Below, piece by piece: positions 24,668-33,308 of a stretch of 64,000 bases of DNA (position 1 is its first letter; each line of letters starts with the position of its first letter). Made by a program: the position numbers and the translations under genes. This stretch comes from UBA9214 sp964443845. GTDB lineage: Bacteria > Pseudomonadota > Gammaproteobacteria > UBA9214. The DNA lies in contig CAYUFA010000003.1 of NCBI GenBank assembly GCA_964443845.1, forward strand, positions 25,454 to 89,453. Direction: 5' to 3'. Below the pieces are notes generated by a model, which saw only the letters and a program-made list of their open reading frames with translations, ran no database searches and was not told the origin of the DNA.

Positions 24668-25612
24668 CTAGCCGCGTTTCAGTTCGCCCGGCAACGAAAA
24701 GGTCACCGGTTCCTTCGTGCCATGCGTTTCCTCGACCTGCTTCGCGCCCCAGGCTCGCAACTGTTGCACGACACCGGTAACGATCGCCTCGGGCGCGGAA
24801 GCACCCGCCGTGATCCCGATCACCTGCTTGTCCTGCAGCCACTGGCGCTCGATCTGGCTGGCCTCGTCGATCAGGTAGGCCGGTATCCCCTGGTTTGCGG
24901 CCAGTTCACGCAGCCGGTTGGAATTGGAACTGTTGGGCGAGCCGACCACCAGCATGACATCGCAGCATGCGGCCAGTTGCCGGACCGCATCCTGGCGATT
25001 CTGGGTGGCGTAGCAGATGTCGTCCTTGCGCGGCCCCTGGATGGACGGGAAACGCTGCCGCAGCGCGTCGATCACGCACTCCGTGTCATCCACCGACAGC
25101 GTCGTCTGGGTGACGAACGCGAGCTCCTCCGGGTTGCGCACCTGCAAGGCCGCCACGTCCTGCGTCGTTTCCACCAGGTACATGCTGCCGCCGGCCGACG
25201 GGTCATATTGTCCCATCGTGCCTTCCACCTCGGGGTGACCGCGATGGCCGATCAGTATGCATTCCCTGCCGGCTGTCGCGTGACGGCTGACTTCCAGGTG
25301 CACCTTGGTCACCAGCGGGCAGGTGGCGTCGAACACACGCAAGCCGCGCTGCCGGCCTTGCGCGTGCACGGCCAGGGAAACCCCGTGCGCGCTGAAGATC
25401 ACCGTGGCGCCGTCGGGCACCTGGCTCAATTCGTCCACGAAAACAGTACCCCGTGCGCGCAGCCCCTCGACCACGTGACGGTTGTGCACCACCTCGTGGC
25501 GTACGTAGATCGGCGCACCGAACAGTTCCAGCGCACGCTCGACGATCTCGATGGCGCGATCGACACCGGCACAGAAGCCACGCGGATTGGCGAGCAGGAT
25601 TCTAGCGGACAA
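24668..25612 (-). CDS. ispH: 4-hydroxy-3-methylbut-2-enyl diphosphate reductase
   Basis: The last enzyme of the MEP isoprenoid pathway, a [4Fe-4S] protein of 314 residues. The three cluster Cys are in ANPRGFCAGVDRAI, FDATCPLV and VVGSPNSSNSNRL/CYATQNRQDAV blocks, with catalytic His in RHEVVHN and FSAHGVS, and TTLSVDDTE. The start is a TTG at 25610-25612 with GGAAGGTGG nine bases ahead; starting there gives the usual N terminus. It is separated from slpA-lspA by one unknown gene. Confidence 0.96.
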   Translation of the reverse strand: MSARILLANPRGFCAGVDRAIEIVERALELFGAPIYVRHEVVHNRHVVEGLRARGTVFVDELSQVPDGATVIFSAHGVSLAVHAQGRQRGLRVFDATCPLVTKVHLEVSRHATAGRECILIGHRGHPEVEGTMGQYDPSAGGSMYLVETTQDVAALQVRNPEELAFVTQTTLSVDDTECVIDALRQRFPSIQGPRKDDICYATQNRQDAVRQLAACCDVMLVVGSPNSSNSNRLRELAANQGIPAYLIDEASQIERQWLQDKQVIGITAGASAPEAIVTGVVQQLRAWGAKQVEETHGTKEPVTFSLPGELKRG

Positions 25613-25679
25613 GACCGGCCACCTTCCCGCAGGTTCTCACGCCGGGATTCCGCGGCCGGGAATCCGGCCCGCCCCGGTA

Positions 25680-26123
25680 TTATCTGGGTCCTGTCTTCCG
25701 TGCATAGGTGATGTCGTAGCAGGAACGATACTTCGCGGTCTCCGGTCCGAGATCGTGCAGCAGAATATCAAAATTCTTGCCGATGATGGCCTCCGCACAA
25801 CTGCACTGGTCATCGCCGGAAAGGATATAGTCCTGCAGGGATGTCCTGTATTCCGCGGGGCTGGCCACGTATTTTCCCAGCACGTCCCTGGTACCAAGAT
25901 ACAGCGTCACGGATTTGCAGTCGGACGGGTCCGCCACACTGTCATAATTCACCGCCGGGTCGCCCAGGATCCGCTGGACGAGGTCAACGATCACCGGTCG
26001 CACCGGATCGGGCGCCGGTGTTCCGGGTTCCGCCGCCAGTGCAGGAAAGTTGCCGGCGCATGCCAGCATGGCCAGCACCACAATCCGGAAAATGTGCTTC
26101 ACTAACCTGTCGGCATTCATCAT
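25680..26123 (-). CDS. Secreted protein of unknown function
   Basis: A 147-residue protein with a clear signal peptide: basic start (MMNADRLVKHIFR), hydrophobic core, and likely cleavage at ALA before AEPG. The mature part of about 115 residues has four Cys (SDCKS, QCSCAE, RSCYD), which could form two disulfides in the periplasm. The start at 26121-26123 is chosen for the GGAG eight bases ahead. I do not recognise the family. It lies between ispH and slpA, a place where housekeeping genes are usually contiguous, so it may be an insertion in this lineage. Confidence 0.7.
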   Translation of the reverse strand: MMNADRLVKHIFRIVVLAMLACAGNFPALAAEPGTPAPDPVRPVIVDLVQRILGDPAVNYDSVADPSDCKSVTLYLGTRDVLGKYVASPAEYRTSLQDYILSGDDQCSCAEAIIGKNFDILLHDLGPETAKYRSCYDITYARKTGPR

Positions 26124-26269
26124 GTTCACTCCGGGTCGATTCATTCAGGGCAGCGGACATTCATGAAACCGGCTCCTATCACCTGGATGCGACCAGCATC
26201 TGCATGAACTGATCCGCACACCGCTGGTCAGTATAGACAACAATTTTCTGAAAATGCTCGGGACCGGAA

Positions 26270-26731
26270 TCAACTTTCACCCTGGTCCGTTTCGTCCGCC
26301 GGCAGCACCTCGAGGATCTCCACCTCGTAGATCACGGTATGCCCGGCGAGCGGGTGATTGAAATCGACCTCGATGTCGTGCTCGCCGACCTCCAGAACCG
26401 CGCCGGCGAGCTCCTCGCCTTGCGGGGTTTCGAAACCGACGATCGCCCCGGGTGCGAGTTCCAGCTCCGGGGCAAACGCGGCACGCGGCATACGGTGGAT
26501 CCGCTGCGGGTCACGCAGGCCCCAGGTCTGTCCCGGCTCCAGTTGCAGGCGTTGCCGGGCACCGGGAACCAGTCCGTAGAGCGCGATCTCCAGCCCGCGT
26601 ACCAGGCTGCCGTCCCCCATGGTAAAGGTGAACGGTTCCGCGCCGAAGGTGGATTCCGCCACCGTACCATCCTCCAGGGTCAGCGCCAGGTGCAGGGTCA
26701 CCCGGCTTTGCGGACTGACGGGGTGGTTCAT
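26270..26731 (-). CDS. slpA: FKBP-type peptidyl-prolyl isomerase SlpA
   Basis: A 153-residue FKBP of the SlpA/FkpB group, a cytosolic folding helper with an inserted flap domain. Visible blocks are VTLHLALTLEDGTVAEST, FTMGDGSLVRGLEIAL, GLVPGARQRLQLEPG, and DFNHPLAGHTVIYEVEILEV, the last diagnostic of this group. The start overlaps the lspA stop in ATGA (26728-26731), so it is translated as part of ileS-lspA-slpA. This arrangement is common in gammaproteobacteria. Confidence 0.93.
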   Translation of the reverse strand: MNHPVSPQSRVTLHLALTLEDGTVAESTFGAEPFTFTMGDGSLVRGLEIALYGLVPGARQRLQLEPGQTWGLRDPQRIHRMPRAAFAPELELAPGAIVGFETPQGEELAGAVLEVGEHDIEVDFNHPLAGHTVIYEVEILEVLPADETDQGES

Positions 26732-27204
26732 TGCCCGCCGCCGGCCGGCCGCTGGCCCAGCAGCGCGTCGAGGATCAGCAACCCGGCACCGAGCGTGATG
26801 GCGGAATCCGCCAGGTTGAACGTCGGGAAATGCCAGGACCGGTAGTACACATCGATGAAGTCGATGACATAGCCGAGCCGAACGCGGTCCACAAGGTTGC
26901 CGACCGCACCCCCCAGGATGAGGCTGATTCCCAGTGCGGCGCGGATTTCGTGCCGCGCCAGGCGCATCAGCCAAACCAGCAGGAACCCGCACACCACCAG
27001 TGCGAGCAGAACAAAGAACCAGCGCTGCCAGCCCGAGGCATTGTCGAGGAAGCTGAAGGCCGCGCCGTAGTTATGGGCCCTGGCGAGCGCGACCATCGGG
27101 ACCAGCGGGATCGATTCGCCGACAGCCAGTGCACCACTGGCCAGCCATTTGCTGGCCTGGTCCAGCACCAGCACCAGCACGGAAATCCAGCCCCATTTCA
27201 GCAT
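26728..27204 (-). CDS. lspA: Lipoprotein signal peptidase
   Basis: A 158-residue inner-membrane aspartyl peptidase that removes signal peptides from diacylglyceryl prolipoproteins. There are four membrane segments. The catalytic Asp residues are in GGAVGNLVDRVRLGYVIDF and FNLADSAI, and the block NYGAAFSFL is typical. The start at 27202-27204 gives MLKWGWISVLVLVLDQASKW. It follows ileS by 17 bases. The lipoprotein at 52050 is a likely substrate in this window; the MlaA homologue here probably is not. Confidence 0.96.
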   Translation of the reverse strand: MLKWGWISVLVLVLDQASKWLASGALAVGESIPLVPMVALARAHNYGAAFSFLDNASGWQRWFFVLLALVVCGFLLVWLMRLARHEIRAALGISLILGGAVGNLVDRVRLGYVIDFIDVYYRSWHFPTFNLADSAITLGAGLLILDALLGQRPAGGGQ

Positions 27205-27221
27205 ATATGTGGACAACACGT

Positions 27222-30068
27222 TCAGGCGAAGCGGCGCTGCTCGCCCGCCCCGGTGACATTTTCCACGCAGCGCCCGCATATCTGCGGGTGTTCCTTCGTG
27301 GTTCCCACGTCGGCACGGTGATGCCAGCAGCGGATGCACTTGGGATAGGCCGAGGGTGTCACCCGTATCCGCAACGGCTGGCCCTGCAGCTCGCCGGCAA
27401 GCGCATCGTCCGGACTTTCCGCCAGCGGATGGACGCGCGCGTAGGAGGTGATCAGCACGAAGCGCAGCTCGTCCTCGAGCGTCGCGAGCAGGGTGTGCAC
27501 CGCACCATCCGCGTACAGGTCCACCTCCGCGTCCAGGCCGGAGCCGATCGCACCGGCCACACGCAGCTTTTCCAGTTCCTTGCTCACGAGATCGCGCGCC
27601 TCGATGATGCGTCCCCAGAATTCCGTGCCCATGCGCCGCAGGATCTCGCATTCGGAATAGAACGCCGGCGGCAGCTCATACCAGGTCGACAAAAAGACCG
27701 AGTCGGCACGCGTCCCGGGCAGCAGCTGCCAGATTTCCTCCGCGGTAAAACTCAGGATCGGCGCCAGCCAGCGCACCAGGGCCCCGGCGATGTGATACAG
27801 CGCGCTCTGCGCCGAGCGCCGCGGGATCCCGTTCTCCTGCGTGGTGTACTGGCGGTCCTTGATGATGTCGAGGTAGAAGCTGCCGAGGTCGACCGCGCAG
27901 AAATTGTGCACGAGCTGGTAGATGCGATGGAATTCATAGTCTGCATATGCCTGCTGCACCTGCTCCTGCAACTGCCGGGTACGTTCCACCGCCCAGCGGT
28001 CGAGGCACAGCATGAGCTCGGGATCGAGCAGATGGTGCGCAGGATCGAAACCGTTCAGGTTGGCCAGCAGGAACCGCGAGGTATTGCGCAACCGCCGGTA
28101 GGCATCGGCAGTACGCCTGAGGATCTCGTCCGACACGCTCATCTCGCCCCGGTAGTCGGTCGCGGCGACCCACAGGCGCAGGATATCCGCGCCCAGCGTG
28201 TTGACGATTTTCTGCGGCACGATCACGTTGCCACGCGACTTGGACATCTTCTGCCCCTTCGCATCCACGGTAAACCCGTGGGTCAGCACCGTGCGGTACG
28301 GCGCGCTGCCGTGCAGCGCGACCGAACTCAGCAGGGAGGACTGGAACCAGCCGCGATGCTGATCGGAGCCCTCCAGGTAGAGGTCGGCAGGCACCCCAAG
28401 GCCGGCGTGGCGTTCCAGCACCGTGAAATGCGAGACGCCGGAATCGAACCACACGTCGAGCGTGTCATTCACCTTCTCGTAGCGCTCCGCGTCCGCACCG
28501 AGCAGTTCGTGGATATCCAGGCCGAACCAGGCCTCGATGCCTTCCTGCTCCACACGTGTGGCCACCGCCTCCAGCAGCCGCGGGGTATCCGGGTGCAGGG
28601 CGCCGCCCCGGCGCTCCACGAACAACGGGATCGGCACACCCCACGTGCGCTGGCGCGAAATGCACCAGTCCGGCCGGTTGCAGACCATCCCCGCGATGCG
28701 CGCCTTGCCCCACGCGGGCAGCCATTGCACGGTGTCGATGGCCTGCAGCGCGCTGTCCCGCAGGCCGGCCTGCTCCATACTGATGAACCATTGCGGCGTG
28801 GCACGAAAGATGATCGGGGTCTTGTGGCGCCAGCAATGCGGATAACTGTGGCGCAGCATCTGTTCGTGCACCAGTGCTCCCCTGCCTTTCAGCACCTCGA
28901 TCACGGAGGCATTGGCGGCAAACACGTGCTGCCCGGCAAACAGCTCGGTGTCCGGCAGGAAACAGCCGTTGCTGCCCACCGGATTGTACACCTCCAGGCC
29001 GTAGCGGCTGCCGACCACGTAGTCGTCCTGGCCGTGTCCCGGGGCGGTGTGCACGGCACCGGTACCGGCGTCGGTCGTGACATGATCGCCCAGGATCACG
29101 GGCACTTCGCGGGCGTAGAACGGGTGCGCCAGCATCTGCCCTTCCAGATCGCTGCCCTTGCAGTAGGCGATGACCTTATAGTGGTCGACACCGTAGCGCA
29201 GCATTGTGTCCTTGAGCAGGGCCTCGGCCAGTACCAGCCGTTCCTGGCCATGACCGACGTCGCATTGCACCACGGCATAGTCCAGCTCCGGGTTCAGTGC
29301 CACGGCCTGGTTGGCCGGCAGCGTCCAGGGTGTCGTGGTCCAGATCACGACCGAGACCGGACCGTCCCCGGAATGGCCGTTGACATGGTGACAGCATGCC
29401 AGCAGACCACTCTCGTTCAACACGCGAAAGCGCACGTCGATGGCCGGTGATTCCTTGTCCTCGTACTCGACCTCGGCCTCGGCCAGCGCCGACCGGCAAT
29501 CGGTGCACCAGTGCACCGGCTTGACGCCCTTGTGCAGGTGGCCGTTGGCGATGATGCGGCCCAGCGCACGGATGATGTCCGCCTCGAAACGATGTTCCAT
29601 GGTGAGATAGGGATGCTGCCAGTCTCCCAGCACACCGAGACGGATGAAATCCCTGCGCTGGCCATCGACCTGTTCACCGGCATACGTGCGGCACGCCTGG
29701 CGGAAGGTGGCGGCATCGACCCTGGTCCCGGCCTTGCCGACCTTCTTCTCGACGTTCAGCTCGATCGGCAGTCCATGACAGTCCCAGCCCGGCACGTAGG
29801 GTGCATCGAAACCGCTCAGGGTCCTGCTCTTGACGATGATGTCCTTGAGTACCTTGTTGACGGCATGGCCGATGTGGATGTCTCCATTGGCGTAGGGCGG
29901 ACCGTCGTGCAGTACGAAACGCGGGCGGCCGGCGCCCGTCGCACGCATCCTTGCATACAGATCCATCGCCTCCCAGCGCTCGAGCATGCCGGGCTCGCGC
30001 GCCGGCAGGTTGCCCTTCATCGGGAATTCCGTACGGGGAAGGTTCAGGGTGTCCTTGTAATCGGTCAT
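27222..30068 (-). CDS. ileS: Isoleucyl-tRNA synthetase
   Basis: A 948-residue class I aminoacyl-tRNA synthetase. The ATP motifs are GDIHIGHAVNK (HIGH) and KMSKSRGN. The editing domain has WTTTPWTLPANQA and GTGAVHTAPGHG. Zinc-binding Cys at the C terminus are in KCIRCWHH and ICGRCVENV, so it is the bacterial type sensitive to mupirocin rather than the eukaryote-like type. It heads ileS-lspA-slpA. The ATG at 30066-30068 gives MTDYKDTLNLPRTEFPM, the standard N terminus. Confidence 0.98.
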   Translation of the reverse strand: MTDYKDTLNLPRTEFPMKGNLPAREPGMLERWEAMDLYARMRATGAGRPRFVLHDGPPYANGDIHIGHAVNKVLKDIIVKSRTLSGFDAPYVPGWDCHGLPIELNVEKKVGKAGTRVDAATFRQACRTYAGEQVDGQRRDFIRLGVLGDWQHPYLTMEHRFEADIIRALGRIIANGHLHKGVKPVHWCTDCRSALAEAEVEYEDKESPAIDVRFRVLNESGLLACCHHVNGHSGDGPVSVVIWTTTPWTLPANQAVALNPELDYAVVQCDVGHGQERLVLAEALLKDTMLRYGVDHYKVIAYCKGSDLEGQMLAHPFYAREVPVILGDHVTTDAGTGAVHTAPGHGQDDYVVGSRYGLEVYNPVGSNGCFLPDTELFAGQHVFAANASVIEVLKGRGALVHEQMLRHSYPHCWRHKTPIIFRATPQWFISMEQAGLRDSALQAIDTVQWLPAWGKARIAGMVCNRPDWCISRQRTWGVPIPLFVERRGGALHPDTPRLLEAVATRVEQEGIEAWFGLDIHELLGADAERYEKVNDTLDVWFDSGVSHFTVLERHAGLGVPADLYLEGSDQHRGWFQSSLLSSVALHGSAPYRTVLTHGFTVDAKGQKMSKSRGNVIVPQKIVNTLGADILRLWVAATDYRGEMSVSDEILRRTADAYRRLRNTSRFLLANLNGFDPAHHLLDPELMLCLDRWAVERTRQLQEQVQQAYADYEFHRIYQLVHNFCAVDLGSFYLDIIKDRQYTTQENGIPRRSAQSALYHIAGALVRWLAPILSFTAEEIWQLLPGTRADSVFLSTWYELPPAFYSECEILRRMGTEFWGRIIEARDLVSKELEKLRVAGAIGSGLDAEVDLYADGAVHTLLATLEDELRFVLITSYARVHPLAESPDDALAGELQGQPLRIRVTPSAYPKCIRCWHHRADVGTTKEHPQICGRCVENVTGAGEQRRFA

Positions 30069-30141
30069 GTCACTGCTTGGCGTCGGTTCGCATGGAGCAT
30101 GGATTTATAACCCAACGGGCACCCGAATCCCAGCAGTGTTT

Positions 30142-30164
30142 GGAACCTGTCTCATCATCCCGCG
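30142..30164 (+). repeat. Dispersed repeat, family A, copy 1
   Basis: GGAACCTGTCTCATCATC continuing CCGCG, between ribF and ileS. The same sequence recurs at 34504-34524 (one change in the core) and at 55607-55629. Confidence 0.65.
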
Positions 30165-30193
30165 CGGCCGCGACCGGGACTACGCGCGACCGT

Positions 30194-31126
30194 TCAGGCG
30201 CGGGCCCGGAAGAAGTCCCGCGCCTGCCGCGCATCCAGCCGGATCTGGTCGCGCAGGGCCGGGAAGGATTCGAAGCGCCGTTCCTCGCGCAGCTTGCGGC
30301 AGAAAACCACCTGTACGTGCGCACCGTAGATATCCCGGTCGAAGTCGAACAGGTGCACTTCCAGCAGGGCACGGGTACCGTCCACCGTCGGCCGGGTGCC
30401 GATGTTCGCCACTCCCGGGACGGCCGCGCCGCCCAGCCCGGCCACCTCCACCGCAAACACGCCGGCGAGCGGGGAATTGACCCGGTGCAGGTAGATATTG
30501 GCCGTGGGAAACCCGATGGTCCGGCCACGCTTGTCGCCGTGCGCCACCCGCCCGCACATGGCATACGGGCGCCCGAGCAGGCGCGCGGCATGGTCCATAT
30601 CCCCCTGCTGCAGCGCGTCCCGGACGCGGGTGCTGCTGACACGCTGCCCGTCATCCAGACAGCTGTCCATGTCCGCCACCTCGAAACCATGGCGCGCACC
30701 GGCCTGCTGCAGGGTGGCAAAATTCCCGGAACGCTGCCTGCCGAAATGAAAATCATCGCCGACGACGAGGTAGCGCACGTGCAGCCCGTCGAGCAGGATG
30801 CGGCGGACGAAGACCTCTGCATCGAGCCGGGCGAGATGTGCGTCGAAGCGCAGGCAGAGCACCCGCTCGACACCGTGCGCGCGGATCACCTGGAGTTTTT
30901 CGCGCAGGCGGGTCAGGCGCGGCGGCGCGGATGCCGCGGCAAAAAACTCGCGCGGCTGCGGCTCGAAGGTCACCAGGGTGAGCGGCAGTCCCAGCCGCGT
31001 GGCCTGCTGCCGGCACTGGTCGATGACCGCCTGGTGTCCCCGGTGGACGCCGTCGAAGTTGCCGATCGTCGCCACGCAGCCGCGCGTGTCGGGATGCAGG
31101 TTATGCAGGCCGCGGATCAGCTGCAT
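30194..31126 (-). CDS. ribF: Riboflavin kinase / FAD synthetase
   Basis: A 310-residue bifunctional enzyme that makes FMN and then FAD. The N-terminal adenylyltransferase has TIGNFDGVHRGHQAVI, the nucleotidyl-transferase HxGH motif, VVGDDFHFGRQRSGN and SSTRVRDAL. The C-terminal kinase has GRVAHGDKRGRTIGFPTANI with the Mg/ATP site PTAN, and the catalytic Glu in LLEVHLFDFDRDIYG. It lies between murJ and ileS, all on the minus strand; 125 bases with a dispersed repeat separate it from ileS. Confidence 0.97.
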   Translation of the reverse strand: MQLIRGLHNLHPDTRGCVATIGNFDGVHRGHQAVIDQCRQQATRLGLPLTLVTFEPQPREFFAAASAPPRLTRLREKLQVIRAHGVERVLCLRFDAHLARLDAEVFVRRILLDGLHVRYLVVGDDFHFGRQRSGNFATLQQAGARHGFEVADMDSCLDDGQRVSSTRVRDALQQGDMDHAARLLGRPYAMCGRVAHGDKRGRTIGFPTANIYLHRVNSPLAGVFAVEVAGLGGAAVPGVANIGTRPTVDGTRALLEVHLFDFDRDIYGAHVQVVFCRKLREERRFESFPALRDQIRLDARQARDFFRARA

Positions 31127-31132
31127 GGCGGG

Positions 31133-32710
31133 TCAGCTCCCGGCCGGTTCCTCGTGACGCAGCAGGACGGCCGGGCGCATGCCGGTCAGCCAGAGCATCA
31201 CGAGGTACACCGCGACCCCGGCCACAACCGCCACCAGCAATCCACCCACCCGCTGCAGCCCCGTCCAGCCCAGCCACGTGTCCAGTCCCGGCACCCCCAG
31301 CAGCAGCACCGCGGTCATGGCGCTGCCGGCCAGCAGGATCTGGCTGGCGGCCCGCGGCCAGCCTTTCTGCGGGTGGTAGATGCCGTGCCTGCGCAAAACC
31401 CGGTAGAGTTGCGCCGCATTGACGGTGGCAGCAATGGACGTGGCCAGGGCGAGACCGGCATGCGGGCCCGGGATCTTCAGCATCGTCATGGGAACCACGA
31501 ACAGCAGGTTGAAGAACATGTTGGTGAACAGCGCGATCACGGCAATGCGCACCGGGGTGCGGGTGTCCTTGCGCGAGTAATAGGCCGGCGCCAGCACCTT
31601 GATCAGCATGAAACCGGGCAGACCCAGGCTGTAGGTCATCAGGCTGAGGCCCGCCATTTCGACATCCGTACGGCTGAAATCACCGTACTGGAACAGGGTC
31701 GCGAGGATCGGCCGGGCCAGCACCACCAGTCCGATCGTGGCGGGCACTCCGATCAGCAGCACCAGCCGCAGCCCCCAGTCCAGCGTGCGCGAGAACTCCC
31801 CGCCGGCACCGTTGGCATGGCTGCGTGACAGGCTGGGCAGGATGACCGTGGAGAGCGCGATGGCGAACACCCCAAGCGGGAATTCCACCAGCCGATCGGA
31901 GTAGTACAGCCAGCTGACGCTGCCGGCCGCCAGGAAGGATGCAATCAGGGTATCCACCAGCAGATTGATCTGCGCGACGGAGGAACCGAGGATCCCCGGC
32001 AACATCAGCTTCAGGATGCGCCGCACGCCTGCGTGCCGCAGCCCCCAGCGGGGACGCGGCAGCATGCCGATCCGCCCGAGCGACGGCAACAGGAACAGCA
32101 GCTGTACCACGCCCGCCAGCAGCACGCCCGCCGCCAGACCCATTACGGGCTGCTGCAGCATGGGCGATACCAGTACCGCCACCGCGATCAGCACCACGTT
32201 CAGCCAGACCGCCACGAACGAGGCGGCGGCGAAGCGGCCGAAGGTGTTGAGCACGCCGGCCGCAAACGCCACCAGCGAGACAAACAGCAGGTAGGGGAAG
32301 GTGAACCGCAGCATGCCGGCCGCCAGCTCGAACTGCGCGGGATTCCGGTGCAGAAAGCCGGGCGCGAATACCATGACCAGCAACGGGCTCGCCAGTACGC
32401 CCAGAACGGTGACCATCGACAGGATGCCCAGCAGCGTGCCGGCCACCCGGTCGACCAGTTCGCGCGTCTCGGCCGGGCTGCGTTGTTCGTGATACTCGGC
32501 GACCACCGGGATGAAGGCCTGCGAGAAGGCGCCCTCGGCAAACAACCGGCGCAGAAAATTGGGGATCTTGAAGGCGACGAAGAAGGCATCCATCGCCGCA
32601 TCGGCACCGAACCAGCGCGCCAGCACCATGTCTCGCAACAGTCCCAGAACGCGCGACACCAGCGTCATACCGCCGACAATTGCTGTGCTTTTCAGTAACT
32701 TGCGACTCAT
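31133..32710 (-). CDS. murJ: Lipid II flippase
   Basis: A 525-residue inner-membrane protein with about 14 membrane segments that moves lipid II across the membrane for peptidoglycan synthesis. The N terminus MSRKLLKSTAIVGGMTLVSRVLGLLRD and the block AMDAFFVAFKIPNFLRRLFAEGAFSQAF (Arg and Asp in the central cavity) are typical of MurJ. The start is ATG at 32708-32710; longer frames upstream run into the rpsT control region. It ends six bases before ribF. Confidence 0.96.
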   Translation of the reverse strand: MSRKLLKSTAIVGGMTLVSRVLGLLRDMVLARWFGADAAMDAFFVAFKIPNFLRRLFAEGAFSQAFIPVVAEYHEQRSPAETRELVDRVAGTLLGILSMVTVLGVLASPLLVMVFAPGFLHRNPAQFELAAGMLRFTFPYLLFVSLVAFAAGVLNTFGRFAAASFVAVWLNVVLIAVAVLVSPMLQQPVMGLAAGVLLAGVVQLLFLLPSLGRIGMLPRPRWGLRHAGVRRILKLMLPGILGSSVAQINLLVDTLIASFLAAGSVSWLYYSDRLVEFPLGVFAIALSTVILPSLSRSHANGAGGEFSRTLDWGLRLVLLIGVPATIGLVVLARPILATLFQYGDFSRTDVEMAGLSLMTYSLGLPGFMLIKVLAPAYYSRKDTRTPVRIAVIALFTNMFFNLLFVVPMTMLKIPGPHAGLALATSIAATVNAAQLYRVLRRHGIYHPQKGWPRAASQILLAGSAMTAVLLLGVPGLDTWLGWTGLQRVGGLLVAVVAGVAVYLVMLWLTGMRPAVLLRHEEPAGS

Positions 32711-32893
32711 CCCGGGACCGCTGAACCCACCTGCCCGCCAACGCCGCCGCGGCGCGCGACAGGCGTGGAGTATATCGGAGAAACAAACACTTACCACCCC
32801 GTACTTCGGCCACCGGCCACGCGCCTGCAGCGTGACGGCCGGCGCCGGATCAGCCACGGACGCCCGCGACGCCCGGCCCGTGCCGGCAGCGCA

Positions 32894-32922
32894 TTGACAA
32901 GGCAGAGCGAAATCCGCATAGT
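32894..32922 (+). promoter_or_regulatory. Promoter of rpsT
   Basis: TTGACA (32894-32899), a perfect -35, and CATAGT (32917-32922) with a 17-base spacer. The leader would be about 32 bases. It lies in the divergent gap between murJ and rpsT. Confidence 0.75.
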
Positions 32923-32960
32923 ACGCCGTCTTTCGAACGACCTGTGGCAGGAGCAGTCCC

Positions 32961-33224
32961 TTGGCCAATTCCGCACAAGCCATCAAGCGCGCACGCCAGG
33001 CAGAACTGGGCCGGCAGCGCAACGCCAGCCAGCGTTCCCAGCTGCGCACTTCCATCAAGAAGGTGGTTGCGGCCATTCGCGCCGGTGATCGCGACAGCGC
33101 CGCCAGTGCCTATACGGCTGCCGTACCGCTGATCGACAAGGCCGCCAGCAAGGGTCTGATCCACGCCAACAAGGCCGCGCGCCACAAGAGCCGGCTCAAC
33201 CAGCACATCCGCACCCTGTCCTGA
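32961..33224 (+). CDS. rpsT: Ribosomal protein S20
   Basis: An 87-residue small-subunit protein, basic and helical: SAQAIKRARQAELGRQRNAS ... ANKAARHKSRLNQHI. It starts with TTG at 32961 and an AGGAG (32949-32953) upstream. E. coli rpsT also uses UUG and is limited translationally by free S20, so the weak start is likely part of conserved autoregulation. It is transcribed alone and ends in a strong two-way terminator. Confidence 0.98.
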   Translation: MANSAQAIKRARQAELGRQRNASQRSQLRTSIKKVVAAIRAGDRDSAASAYTAAVPLIDKAASKGLIHANKAARHKSRLNQHIRTLS

Positions 33225-33280
33225 CGACCGGCGCGCGATTCCGCAACGGAATCCGGGCGGAGTCATGCGCAACGGCATGA

Positions 33281-33308
33281 AAAAAGCCGGTCACCGACCG
33301 GCTTTTTT
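33281..33308. terminator. Two-way terminator between rpsT and proB
   Basis: GCCGGTC (33286-33292) and GACCGGC (33296-33302) form a 7-bp stem around ACC, with an A-run on the left and a T-run on the right, so it works on both strands. Its right edge enters the proB stop codon (33308-33310). Confidence 0.92.
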
